NCBI GenBank assembly: GCA_029718625.1
Contig: CM056397.1
Location: forward strand, 3,310,590-3,374,589
Direction of reading: 5' to 3'
Source of the DNA: Synaphobranchus kaupii
Taxonomy: Eukaryota; Chordata; Actinopteri; Anguilliformes; Synaphobranchidae
Length of the DNA: 64,000 nt
The notes below the pieces were generated by a model. It had not been told where the DNA came from. It saw only the letters and a list, made by a program, of their open reading frames with translations, and made no database searches. A program made the translations under genes and the position numbers. Positions 23,790-36,618 of this stretch are shown here, in pieces; within the stretch, counting starts at the first letter, position 1, and every line of letters begins with the position of its first letter.

Positions 23790-24900
23790 TGTTAGGATCC
23801 TGTAATTCTGTCTGTTTATTCTTTATTTGTTATTATTTTCCTGATGTCTTTTCCCTTGCGATTGTCAGTCCGCGTTCCATGTTTTCTGAGATTCCACTCC
23901 CCGTCTTTGTCATTGCACTATTCGGGTGATTTTGGGAACATTCGGGAACATTTCCTCTGTATTGCGTATATCTTGTTTTCTTCCTTCTGGCTTTATTTAT
24001 ATTTGTATATAATACTAATGTACTAATCATACTAACTGTTAGATTAGATTTAATACTAACCTGCTAACAAACTAACATGTATATAATACTAACCAGCTAA
24101 CCTACTAACATTAGGGTTTTAGAGTTCACTACTAACATTACTAATTACTAATTCATCTTGAGTTTCTATCTGCAGCTGTCATTTCCCTCCTCGTTATCCT
24201 ATCCCTGTATCTATCTGTGATTTCGCATTCTCTGCACGTGTCCACTTTTGTGAGCCGTGCACTTGTTTACCTGCTAACTCCAGGCCGTTTGTTATCATTG
24301 TGTCTATGTATATTCCAGTCCGTGTCTTACGTTTCCCCTGTCATTGTTTTATTGGTCCCTGTTAATCCTCACTGTTCTCACCTGTGAGCAATCTCCCCTC
24401 CCTGCTTCTACACACCTGATTCCCATTATGTCTGTCTCCCTCTGTGTGTATATATACCTTGTCATTTCAGTGTTTCTTTGCGAGTTCCTCACTAGATTTT
24501 TTGCTTCTGTCTAAGTATATTCCGAGTTGTCTGTTAGTTGCTGAGTATTTGTTTCTGAGTTTTTTGTATCCCTTGTCCTTTACCCGTGGTTGTTTTATTT
24601 CTGTTTTCAGTCTGTTTTGTTTTCTTTTTGTTCCTCCTCTGCCTCCCTGGTTTTTTACCCCTGCCTGTGTTCTCGCGACCCTGCTTTGGATCCTGCTTTT
24701 GTACCTTTGCTGTGCCTTCCCGGTTACGACCCCTGCCTGTCCCTGGACCACTCTTTGGACTCTGTTTTGTTGCATTGCCTGTCTACCCAGTTTTTCGACC
24801 CTGCCTGTTTCACCATGGAATGCTGCCTTGCCCTTTATTAAACTTTGGTTTTTTCATACTCCTGCCTGCGTTCGGGTCCTTCCCCCACCGACACCTAACA
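23790..24900 (+). mobile_element. Solo LTR (1111 bp), TSD GGGCC
   Basis: Termini TGTTAGG and CCTAACA are perfect inverses. The 5-bp direct repeat GGGCC flanks it (23785-23789, 24901-24905). A TATA-like GTGTATATATACC (24446-24458) and a poly(A)-like ATTAAA (24837-24842) lie in the correct order. No internal retroviral-like region is present, so this is a recombined solo LTR, most likely of a Ty3-type element. Confidence 0.88.
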
Positions 24901-24905
24901 GGGCC

Positions 24906-25888
24906 ATGCACAGTCGCTGTGAGCGGGTACATTCCTCAGGAATTAGCCACAAACTCTAGAACTTTTCTAGAAAATAACCACAGCGTTTTGTTAGCATTCC
25001 TCGGTTTTTTGCTGAGGAACAACTCCAGCCAACAGAAACACACGGTTTTACATTTCGCTGCTTCTACAAGAATCACGCTCACTTGCCACAGTCTTACCCA
25101 GAGTGAGAATCTGATGAATATGCACAAAATTAAAAATGTAAAAATCACAGCGCAACCATAAGTGGACAGCCAGAAAAGAAAATAGGCAATAGCAAATTCA
25201 GAGACAAGGATGGACACATAAACCATGAATACAAACCGATTCCCACAGAAAAACTTTGCGCTTACATAAAGTGAATGTCCTACCAGCTTGTCCTACCGGC
25301 TTGTCCCCCACATCCGCAGAATGTAACAAGCAGCAACATTAACGCCCTCTTTGATGCGCACAGTATGCTGTACCTGAGTTTCCCTCTCTCTCTTTTCTTT
25401 CTCTCTCTGTTTCTCTCTCCTCTGCAGGTCAGGGTAGAATGCACCCACTATGGCCTGTATCTCCTGTATCTCCTGCCCCCCAGCCTCCCAACCCAATCAG
25501 ACCGATATCAGGGCAGCCGAGAAGCCCGGAAAAGACTTTGCATAATCTGTGGAACAGCATCACATGAATGACTGTGTGAACTTTGCATGGAAGAGGAAAG
25601 TGATCTCACCACGGAGACTCACACTGTGGCACCTGAGAGCAAACCTTTGCTGCATTGATGACGCTGGTTATGATGAGCGCAGTGTTAAAACCGGGCGTTG
25701 GGGTACGGAACATAAGCATCACATCCACACCTTCCTGCCAGACATGCACATGTATGCGCATGCACACACAGGCATGTGCCTATCCACACACACCACGCAG
25801 CCTGATACTGTGAACATATTGGAACTGGCCACCCCACAGTGTAGATATCAGTGACCATCTGTCACACAGTGTCACACAACAACCATTA
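24906..25888. other. Intron 2 segment with an exon-like acceptor
   Basis: A long pyrimidine tract ending CTCTGCAG (25380-25427, plus strand) is followed by mixed sequence. No donor or family match was found, so no exon is called. Confidence 0.3.
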
Positions 25889-26256
25889 TTAAAGGGATAG
25901 TTCACTTTCTGGAGTTTTAAAAAATATCCAGTTTTAATTTATGTTTTTGATTGGCCCCTGACAGTTTTTCTGTACAATGAAGGATATTTTAGATACCTAT
26001 AAAAGTTTCTGACAAACTTTGTAATGGCTGGTATAGGGGTTTTTGGAGTTACTTGAAGTGTATTTTTTTGCTTTAAACCACAAATTCACCAAAGTGCCAA
26101 TACCAGCCATTATAAAGCGGGCAGGCTATCCGAAACTTCAGTAAGTATCTAAAAGATCTTCCATCACACACAAAAAACTATCTGGGCCAATCGAAAACAC
26201 ACTCTAAAACTGGAACAAAATTTAAAAAAACTCCAGAAAGTAAACTATTCCCTTAA
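25889..26256. mobile_element. TTAA-flanked MITE (AGGGATAGTTCAC ends)
   Basis: TTAAAGGGATAGTTCACTTT at the left and AGTAAACTATTCCCTTAA at the right, with TTAA at both ends. Internal inverse matches include CTGGAGTTTT/AAAAACTCCAG and TGGCTGGTAT/ATACCAGCCA. Non-coding. Confidence 0.8.
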
Positions 26257-27880
26257 GGCCGTGCTTCTCCAAGTCCTGTTTTTCCACATTAACTCTAACT
26301 TGTGTCTGAATGATGGCCATTTCATCATTGTACAGTCTGCAGGACTTAAGCACTCTAGTCCCTCATTGATTATAATACTAGTAAAACTCATAGGATACTG
26401 CACGCTATTGTCCTTGTGGGTACCATTTCAAACAATATAGTTGCCTTGTATTTGTACATAAACTCTCAAGGAGCAAAGCTGCAAACCTGCAGCTTGTAAA
26501 ATTGAGATGCTGGTACACCATATTTACATTTTATCTGGATTCAGTCTTACATTTCACCTTTGTGATACACTATTTATCAAAAAAAGGTCATGGGACAAGG
26601 CCAACAGCCTGGTCCTTCCATAGTCCCCTTTACAAAATAATAACTTTCTGTTGCTCCCTAGACCCTGGCAGTAGTGTGGTGATGACTGGCTTAAAAACCA
26701 GGAGTTTGTGTGTTCGAAAACCTAGCCAATTTGAATAAGATGCAGCACATTCATTGATTGATTACTTTAAAATGACCTGTGTTAGACTTTTATATTTATA
26801 TTTTAAACTTTTGTATCAGTAACATTCAACACATGTTTCAGCTTTATAAGAGTCAGAGTTGGTGAATTCGCTTCAGTCTTAAAGGACTTAGAATGTGGCA
26901 GTATTGGACATTGCCTTTGTGCTTAACCTGACATTATGTAATCCTGAAACTGACTTTTAACTGGAAAATTTGTGTTAAATGTTTTGTATTTGTATGTACA
27001 AAAATAACACTGACAGGGCAGGTCCCAGCAATATGGCACAACTGATTTGCGAATATCTGAAGAGAAGCAGGTGCAGAAAAAAGGACTCCTGCAAAAGGCC
27101 AATGATATAAATGCATTCAAACATGTGATTTGGAAACATTCTGTGAATGAGAGCCTTTGCTCATAAAGCATTTCCGGTACTTTACCAACAGAAGAGATTA
27201 AAACAAACAAGCAATTACAGTACATTCTAATTCCCTATGTCCCCAAGAGAGCAGAGAGATAAATTAAAGTAACATGAATGATGTTAGAATGACGTTAGAC
27301 CGCATTATAGCTTTTTCAATTACTCTTATAGAACTACAATAAAATATAAAATATTGTGAAATGATACCAGGTCTAGACCTGTTACAGGGCAACACATGGC
27401 ATGGTAGCTTGGCCACTGCTCAATAGTACTTAACAGCTTGTGGGATTCTGCTTGGGAATTATAAGCATCTGTAATGCTTTATGAATAGAGGCCTGGTCAT
27501 TGATTAATTTTTTAAGGGGAAGGGTGTTGCGTATGGGGAGAGGTGGAGAAAGGAGGGGCGCACAAAGCGCCTCTGTGCTGGCGGGACGGAAGGTGGTGCC
27601 GGCGCTGCCCGGTGAGGTCCTGTCTGTGGGACTGTGACAGAGGAGAGGCGGGGTGCCGTTATAGCCAGCAGCAGGGTTCTGTGGCTCTGTCTCTCTCTCG
27701 CTCTCCCAACCCTCTTTCTACCTCTCTCTGAATAGGCCTTTCATTACCTGCAGGATGCTGTTGTACACACCCTTTTCCGACCACATAGTAATGAATGATG
27801 CACACGCCCCACCTGCCTCCCTGCAAATACAGTGATGGATGCTGTATACACACACGCACGCGCACGCGCACGCGCACGCG

Positions 27881-27917
<37 letters not shown>

Positions 27918-28834
27918 CCTAAATAATCTTTCCAAACATACAAACTGATAGACATGCTCACAAATGGGCACAAAGTGTCTCTCTTCCCATTACCACGTAT
28001 GTGAAGTTCCCACTGCAACTTTTGGTCATTAAAATAAATACACATTCAAACCACAGGCATACTGAGAAACCATATTTAGCAAATATGTCCAATACTAATT
28101 CAAGTACAAACAAATCTGAACCTGCTGACCCCATGAGGGGTCCACAGGTCCACCCCTGACTCTTCCACCCTAGTGTGAGTCACCAGTCATTATTCTTATC
28201 CCTACGTTCCTGAATAATAATTAAAAAAAGAAACCACCTTTATGTATATAAGGTATTTTACCAAGAATGTGTCACAGTACACTTCACAGTGTATGCCGGC
28301 CTAACCCCCACAAAACAAGCCATATTCTACCTCACTCACACAGCTACTCATTCATGCTCAACAACCAATGATCTGAAACAAGTATGAAACACCCAACACC
28401 AACACAGGTATAAACAACAGAAACCCACCAATCAATGTAATACTGGAAGGGTGAGAAAGTGTGTGCGTGTGTGTGTGTGTGTGCGTGCATGCGTGCGTGC
28501 GTGCGGCGTGCGTGTGTGAGAGAGAGAAATAGACTTAAGTTACTGTAAAAATACAGTAAGATTAGATAAAGCTGGAATAAAAAAAGAGAGAAAAACAGAG
28601 AGAGGGAGAGATAGAGTGATGTAGAGGGACAGAGACAGAGATAGATAATGTAAATTTGCCACCAGGGCCCCTGGAACCTTTGTCCCTTCTTATCGGTTCT
28701 AAGTAGAGATTGTGTTAACAAGAGGGCACAGAGCGAAGCTACAGCTCTGCTGGTCTTGATAATGACACTGAGAGGACAGGATTTCCTGGCATGTTCATTT
28801 GATTTGCAAATCAACTATTATTTTTGAATCTACA
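26257..28834. other. Intron 2 segment, no exon recognised
   Basis: Contains a weak tRNA-like SINE remnant near 26660-26735 (TGTGTTCGAAAACC resembles a B box), a GC-rich patch at 27540-27660, and simple repeats listed separately. Confidence 0.35.
27848..27916. repeat. Compound (CACGCG)n(CA)n array
   Basis: Alternating purine-pyrimidine run, GC-rich in its left half. A second alternating GT/GC array lies at 28458-28520. Confidence 0.9.
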
Positions 28835-28861
28835 CTATATATATATATATATATATATATA
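28835..28861. repeat. (TA)n microsatellite
   Basis: About 12 TA units, 120 bp downstream of eps8l2 exon 2 in the coding direction. Confidence 0.85.
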
Positions 28862-28982
28862 CCTGTATGTATACTTTCACACAGTAACCCAAACAGGCTC
28901 ACACTGATATACACACACCCTCTGAGTGTCGCTTTCTCTTCCGCTCTCCCACGCACATGAGAACACAGACGCACACGCTTAC

Positions 28983-29029
28983 CGTACAGGGCCTTGGCGC
29001 TGATCTTGCTGTCGGATCGGGCCACCCCA
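28983..29029 (-). CDS. eps8l2: eps8l2 coding exon 2
   Basis: A 47-nt exon. The acceptor has a strong pyrimidine tract (cctcctcttcctctgcttacag) and the donor is gtaagcg. It starts in phase 2 and ends in phase 1, encoding T/GVARSDSKISAKALY plus G, which becomes the E of the next exon. The SAKALYE-QRKKYS junction is the recognisable EPS8L N-terminal segment just before the PTB domain. An upstream ATG at 29076 is in frame with this exon and could start an alternative N-terminus reading through the acceptor, but the splice signals and the clean join to the 29954 ATG make the spliced form more likely. The intron to exon 1 is about 890 bp. Confidence 0.82.
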
Positions 29030-29919
29030 CTGTAAGCAGAGGAAGAGGAGGCAGGGTTACGCTGACTGCCCTTCATCCTTCCCTTCAGTCTCGCACTGCA
29101 CTGCGCGCTACACACAGGGCGGTGTGACATGGGGCATGTGGACAGGCGTGCGAGAGGGAGAGGGAGAGGGGAAGAGGGACAGCTGAGGGAGGGAGGGTGG
29201 GAGGCTGTCAGAGAGCCAGGCAAAGCAAACATTCTCCAACAGAGCGGCTCTGTCAGCCGAGACCCTGAAACTCACCGTACCGCACGGTATCGCACCACGC
29301 CCGGGGAATGAGTATGTGCATGTCTGAATTTGTGTGTGCATGCGTGTGCGTGTGTATACCTATGTCTCTATTGGTATGTGTGTTTGAGTCTGTGTATTTG
29401 TAAATGTGTCTGTAATATGGTGCCAGGAAGGAAGTTGGAGTGCTGTCCACCAGGCGGCAGCACCGGCCCTACTCACAGGTATGGCAGCAGCTATAATTGA
29501 TTGTAATCAATTCAGCTGCTGCCTGTTACGTCATTAGTGGGCTAAATAAAAGGCCTGTGAATCTGGCCTGAGGAGGAGAGTTTAAAATATATATATTATT
29601 TATTTATTACATTTTTTTTTTTGATGGACTCATTTCATGAAAGTGTCAGGAGGATTTGGCTGCTTTATTTTGTGTCTTTTTTGTCTGCTTTATTTTGTGG
29701 AGTTTGGTTGCCAGATTGGCCTTTGTGTTGTTTTATAAGATTTTGGTCATTTTCAGTTAATAGCCCAAATAAATGGCGGTAAGCCAACATTTATTTTGAG
29801 TTATTTCTGTGTGTTCACCACGTGATGCATCCCCAGCCCTGCATCACAGTAGGTATAGCTATGTGTGTGTGTGTGTGTGTGTGAGAGAGAGGGAGAGATA
29901 GACAGAGAGAGGCACTTAC
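29030..29919. other. eps8l2 intron 1
   Basis: About 890 bp with GA/CT-rich tracts and a (GT)n at 29858-29881. No further exon seen. Confidence 0.6.
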
Positions 29920-29954
29920 GTTTTCTCCCTCTTTGAGGGTGCCATGTGATTCAT
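29920..29954 (-). CDS. eps8l2: eps8l2 coding exon 1 (start codon)
   Basis: This is the first coding exon of an EPS8-like gene. The exon runs 29970-29920: a pyrimidine-rich acceptor (ends ccaacag) lies upstream and a gtaagtg donor downstream. The coding frame was fixed from the next exon: only the frame that joins to it in phase is used, and it reads TAA-ACC-ATG, so an in-frame stop lies immediately before the ATG at 29954. The exon encodes MNHMAPSKREK plus two bases, leaving phase 2. A second in-frame ATG lies at 29946. Bases 29970-29955 are 5' UTR, and the acceptor means at least one noncoding exon lies further upstream. Another frame of the 51-nt exon is open throughout (VDVINHES...) but does not match the family or the downstream phase. 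EPS8 family proteins regulate actin bundling and capping, and act with ABI1 and SOS1 in Rac signalling. Confidence 0.8.
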
Positions 29955-30348
29955 GGTTTATAACATCCACCTGTTGGAAACAAAAAGGGAATATGTGTTG
30001 GATACACACAAACTATTCATTGCACATATCTGAAATAGGCCCACTGAAGAATCCCCAATTCCTCATCTATGTTCTTACAGCCTCCCTATTTTTTTAGTCC
30101 GGAAGCTTACTCCCATATTCTGTGTCACATGAGGCCAAGGGAACCCAGGAGCTGCTGGCCACATGATCTCATGGCAAAAAGTACAACAGTGAATGACCTC
30201 ACTCCCTCACCTACCCTACCAATATCACTCATCTTTCCATTTTCAAACAAGTCTCCACAGACACCTTTCAACTAGCACTTTAAACTGCAGGAGAAAAATA
30301 AAAACATACAAAAAAATACATGCCACACAACAGGCTATCATGTAAAGT

Positions 30349-30611
30349 CATGCCTAGCTGGAGTTTAACCTCTGGTTTTAACCGCTAGACCACAGAACTA
30401 CATTACAACTGGAAAAGCTATCCAAATCTGTGAAATAAGGATTAGTTTTCCAGTTGTAGTGCAGTTCTGTGGTCTCCCCTATGGAAAAAGAATATGCTGC
30501 AGTATACTGTAAATATATCAAAATTACACAATATACACAATATATTTAAGTATATTCATTTCCATAAGGGCTAGGGGTTTAAATCTGAGGTTTAAACTAC
30601 AGCTAAGCATG
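30349..30611. repeat. Palindromic element split by a MITE
   Basis: Outer arms 30349-30388 (CATGCCTAGCTGGAGTTTAA...) and 30571-30611 are inverse; inner arms 30387-30416 and 30446-30475 match at 28 of 30 bases. The MITE at 30476-30570 interrupts the right half. Confidence 0.8.
30476..30570. mobile_element. Short MITE with CT flanks, copy 2
   Basis: Begins CCCCTATGGAAA and ends TTTCCATAAGGG, with CT on both sides (30474-30475, 30571-30572). Its reverse complement aligns with 14198-14299, sharing ATTTTGATATATTTACA and TATACTGCAGCATATTCTTT. Confidence 0.78.
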
Positions 30612-33239
<2,628 letters not shown>

Positions 33240-33249
33240 GGTACAATAT

Positions 33250-33728
33250 AGGTCTTTTGACAGTTTGGGGCGATTGTCAGAGCTGTTCATTTTCCCACGG
33301 TGGTGGAATGAGTTCCCCGTGGAGGTCAGAACAACAGAAAGTCTGACCGCCTTCAAGCGCAGACTGAAGACTCACCTCTTCAAGCTGCACCTCTCTCCAC
33401 CCCTCCCTACCTCCCTTGTGACCTCCCTTGATTGTGTTTTTCTGAATCCTTGTTTAAGTGGTTCAAGCTGCTAGTTTAATACTTTAGGTTACTTATTGGC
33501 TTACTGTTGTACACGCCAATGATTGATATTGTGTGGTCCCCCCCGCCCACCCCCAAAAATAAATAAATAAATAAATAAATCATACTGACTGCGCCTGGTG
33601 TTTGAAATCGTATTTACCTTTTAGGGTTGTTTTAATGCACTTGTTTCAAGTTGGAAAATGCACTAATGTACGTCGCTCTGGATAAGAGCGTCTGCCAAAT
33701 GACTAAAATGTAAATGTAAATGTAATGA
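33250..33728 (+). mobile_element. L2-type LINE 3' end
   Basis: Encodes PRWWNEFPVEVRTTESLTAF followed by KRRLKTHLF, the C-terminal tail of the LINE protein, then a 3' UTR with an AAAT run and the end GGATAAGAGCGTCTGCC plus ATGTAA repeats. Same family as 44830-46930, opposite strand. Confidence 0.8.
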
Positions 33729-33782
33729 GTGTATATCATAACAACACTATCAACAAGCGTCTGCATCTCCATGATTTTGTGA

Positions 33783-33968
33783 ATGAAAGCGCATTATACA
33801 CATCACGTAGTGACCACTGGTGAGAAATCTTTTTGTTTGTACAATGGCAAAGCGACAAAAAGATTTTCCGTGCTTGAGGCTACTGAATTATGTAGTCATC
33901 CTCTGGATTCAGATGAGGAGATTGACATCTATGGCTCTTCATCTGAACCAGAAAGCATGGATTCCTAG
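33783..33968 (+). pseudogene. Possible piggyBac-type transposase N-terminus
   Basis: A short frame ends KRFSVLEATELC, then LDSDEEIDIYGSSSEPESMD and a stop. The pattern of a basic start, a short helix and an acidic DSDEE run resembles the N-terminus of piggyBac-like transposases. Nothing of the catalytic domain follows, so this is tentative. Confidence 0.28.
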
Positions 33969-34084
33969 CTAAGTGATGTTACCGTGTATACAAAGTGTGT
34001 GTGTGCGTGTGTGTTCTATGGTGTTGTATTGATAGTAGTATAGCTATCTAGCCACAGAAAGGCTAGCTAGGTTGTGTTATATTT

Positions 34085-34217
34085 AAGCAATAAGGTACGA
34101 GACGCAGTACTATATCGTCAATATAGCCACAGTTAAAGGGTGTTGCGCGTCGGGCCGGCAACCCTTTAACTGTGACTATATTGACGATATTGTACAGCGT
34201 CGAGTTACCTTATTGCT
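34085..34217. repeat. Imperfect palindrome (fold-back)
   Basis: Arms of about 60 nt (AAGCAATAAGGTACGAGACG... and its inverse ending CCTTATTGCTT) surround a 10-bp GC-rich loop. The motif TACTATATCG/AATATAG/CACAG recurs directly at 35006-35033, so the segment 34085-35081 may be one element. Confidence 0.65.
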
Positions 34218-35081
34218 TTTATAAAACGGTTGCCAGCTATATTGTAAATAATATATAAGGACAAGGCACACTTTTAATAAAACAATTTTTAATTAACGTT
34301 ATGAATTTAATTTCAGCAGCAGAGTAAATAGTCCCCAGTGTAGCTGTTGCCATGCAACACAAACAAAGCTAGGAATGGAATGCTAGTTAGCAAACGGACT
34401 AATAGCTAGCGTTATGTGCTAATAACATAACATAATAATAATAATATAATGTAATAGTTATAACGTTAAAACAGTTATCTATATACTGTATAGCCTATAC
34501 AGATCTGAAGTAACGTTAACTTGCTTTCACACAACCAGTCGGGAGACTGTTTCTCACGTTAACTTACAGCTAAATAGCTAATTACTAATCCTAGCTAGCT
34601 AAATTCCTACTAAATTCGTATTTCCAAACTGAATAAATACTGCAACTCCAACCACAAAAATGGTTTGCTAGATTAAAGTTGCTGTTACGTGCCATATACA
34701 AACTTTTTTTATCTGCAGATTTAATGTTTTAACCGGTTTCATGAATCAGCTGTAGCTAAGCTTAAACTGTTGATATCGTTACTAGCATAAAAGAGACAAA
34801 TCTATGGCTCTCCAGTGAGAATGTCACTCCACCGTTAATTTCCTTTCCAGTGGATTTGGTTGCCAGTAGCTGTGGATTTTATGTCCACTCACGGACATGA
34901 TTTCTCTAGCCTCCAGCCCAGCATCAGAAAGTTTTTGCTGCAGACGTGCGGAGTGATATTAATTTAAACTTCCAGGTAAACAGGTGCATTATTGCATCAT
35001 AGGGGTACTATATCGCGAATATAGACACAGCTTTGAATGCCTCTCAACCAATCATAATGCGTGGTCAGAATTACCCGTTTT

Positions 35082-36110
35082 ATGGAAGGCTGCGTTTGGG
35101 ACATCCTCTCCCAAGCAGTTTATATATACAGTAAATAAGAGTGGGCCCAGAACTGAACCCTGAGGGACTCCCTTACAAACTGTTAATACATCAGATGTAA
35201 GACCATCAATCTGGGTAGCCTGAGTCCTATCTGTGAGGTAGTTGACAAACCAACCTACAGCATGAAAAGAAAAATCAACATTAATAAGTTGTTTTATCAG
35301 AATACCATGGTCTACTGTGTCAAAGGCCTTAGACAAATCAATAAAAAGAGCCAAACAATGTTGCTTATTATCTAAAGCTTCAATTATGTCATTTACAACT
35401 TTCATGGCAGCAGTAACAGTACTATGATTTTTTCTGAACCCTGACTGATGTTCAGATAGTATTTTATGAGTGTATAAATACTCCTTCACCTGTTCACTAA
35501 CCAGGGATTCCAGTACTTTGTCTAATACAGAAAGTTTTGAAATTGGTCTGTAATTATTGAGCACTGCTGGATCCCCTCCTTTAAGTAAGGGTAGAACATA
35601 AGCAGCCTTCCATACCTTTGGGATTTCATTTGTGACCAAGGTAAGGTTAGATGGGTCAGAGGTTCAGCTATAAAATCTGCTGCTAATTTAAAAAAACTAG
35701 GTTCCAAGAGATCTGGACCAGCTGGTTTTCTAGGATTCAATTTCTTTAAAGCTTTTTGAACCTCAGCAACAGTGAAAGGGACAAAACTGAAATTTTGTTC
35801 AACACCAACCGAATTGTCATCGTTTACAAATTCCACATTAAGAGGGCTGATAGAGTTAAACAAGAACCCAGATGAAATAAAATGCATATTAAAACAGTTC
35901 AGCATTTCAAACTTATCAGACACAGCAACAGAATCCTTGACTATACAAGAAGGTAGGCCAGTTGTGTTATCGCAAGGAGATAATGATTTAACAACTTTCC
36001 AGAATTTCCTTGGGTCATTTAACTTTTCTGTAGTTACAGATAGATAAAACTCAGCTTTGGCTTTTCTGAGAAGAGAAGTAAATTTGTTTCTCATACATTG
36101 AGAATGTCTG
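35082..36110 (-). pseudogene. Non-LTR retrotransposon reverse transcriptase, truncated
   Basis: The upstream frame (36094-35645) has RKFWKVVKSL and NPRKPAGPDLLEPSFFKLAA. After a frameshift, 35639-35052 has NNYRPISKLSVLDKVLESLV, SEHQSGFRKNHSTVTAAMKV, LALFIDLSKAFDTVDH and CKGVPQGSVLGPLLFTVYIN. These are the fingers and palm blocks of RT from the Jockey/L2/CR1 group, including the first catalytic Asp (DLSKAFD). The similarity stops after PNAAFH, just before the expected YADD box, where unrelated sequence begins at about 35081. It is therefore catalytically dead. Confidence 0.88.
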
Positions 36111-36267
36111 TCTTGATAATAAATTACCTTTTATGACCAGAACGGGCTGTGTTGGACATGTTTGGCACTGGAAACTAAACTGAGACAAAGGAATTGATTA
36201 TCTAATGGTCATTGCCTCCTCATAGGTCATAATAATGTGCTTCAAATGGACAATAAAGCTGTGTTTA

Positions 36268-36344
36268 TGTTTGGGTAGGTTTGGATAAGTTGGGTTAGGT
36301 TTAGATAGGTTTGCATAGGTTTTCATAGGTTTGGGTAGGTTTTT
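36268..36344. repeat. 10-bp tandem repeat
   Basis: About eight copies of GTTTGGATAG-like units with substitutions, telomere-like in look (TAGGTTTGG) but with a 10-bp period. Confidence 0.8.
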
Positions 36345-36585
36345 GGACACCTATATCCATTCCCCTAATCTTTTGCAAAAGTTGGAAATTCTCTAATGAT
36401 ATGGATGCAAATATATTTCCAAAAGAGTTTATCTGTTGAAAAAGTTTGAGTATCTCCTGAATTACTGTGATGCACAATTATCCATAGAAAGGATACCAAA
36501 CCCGGACTACTTCGCTAGGACTAACCCGAGATAAGGAGGACTGGAGCACAAAGAGCTCAGAGCAAAAACAAATATTTTAATACGA

Positions 36586-36618
36586 CTGACGTTTCGACGT
36601 CAACGACGTCTTCTTCAG
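36586..36618 (-). ncRNA. Hammerhead-ribozyme-like core (Penelope type)
   Basis: On the minus strand: CTGAAGA, A, GACGTC, GTT, GACGTC, GAAA, CGTCAG. This has the CUGANGA and GAAA boxes around a 6-bp stem with a 3-nt loop. A single extra A sits before the stem. Short-stem hammerheads of this look occur in Penelope-like element repeats. No Penelope RT is present nearby. Confidence 0.4.

Noticed and set aside
24444..25161. 171- and 191-codon plus-strand frames
   Set aside because: They run through the T/C-rich 3' half of the solo LTR and its flank; composition is biased and no family matches.
29920..29970. Open frame VDVINHES... as the coding frame of exon 1
   Set aside because: It does not join exon 2 in phase, whereas the ATG frame does.
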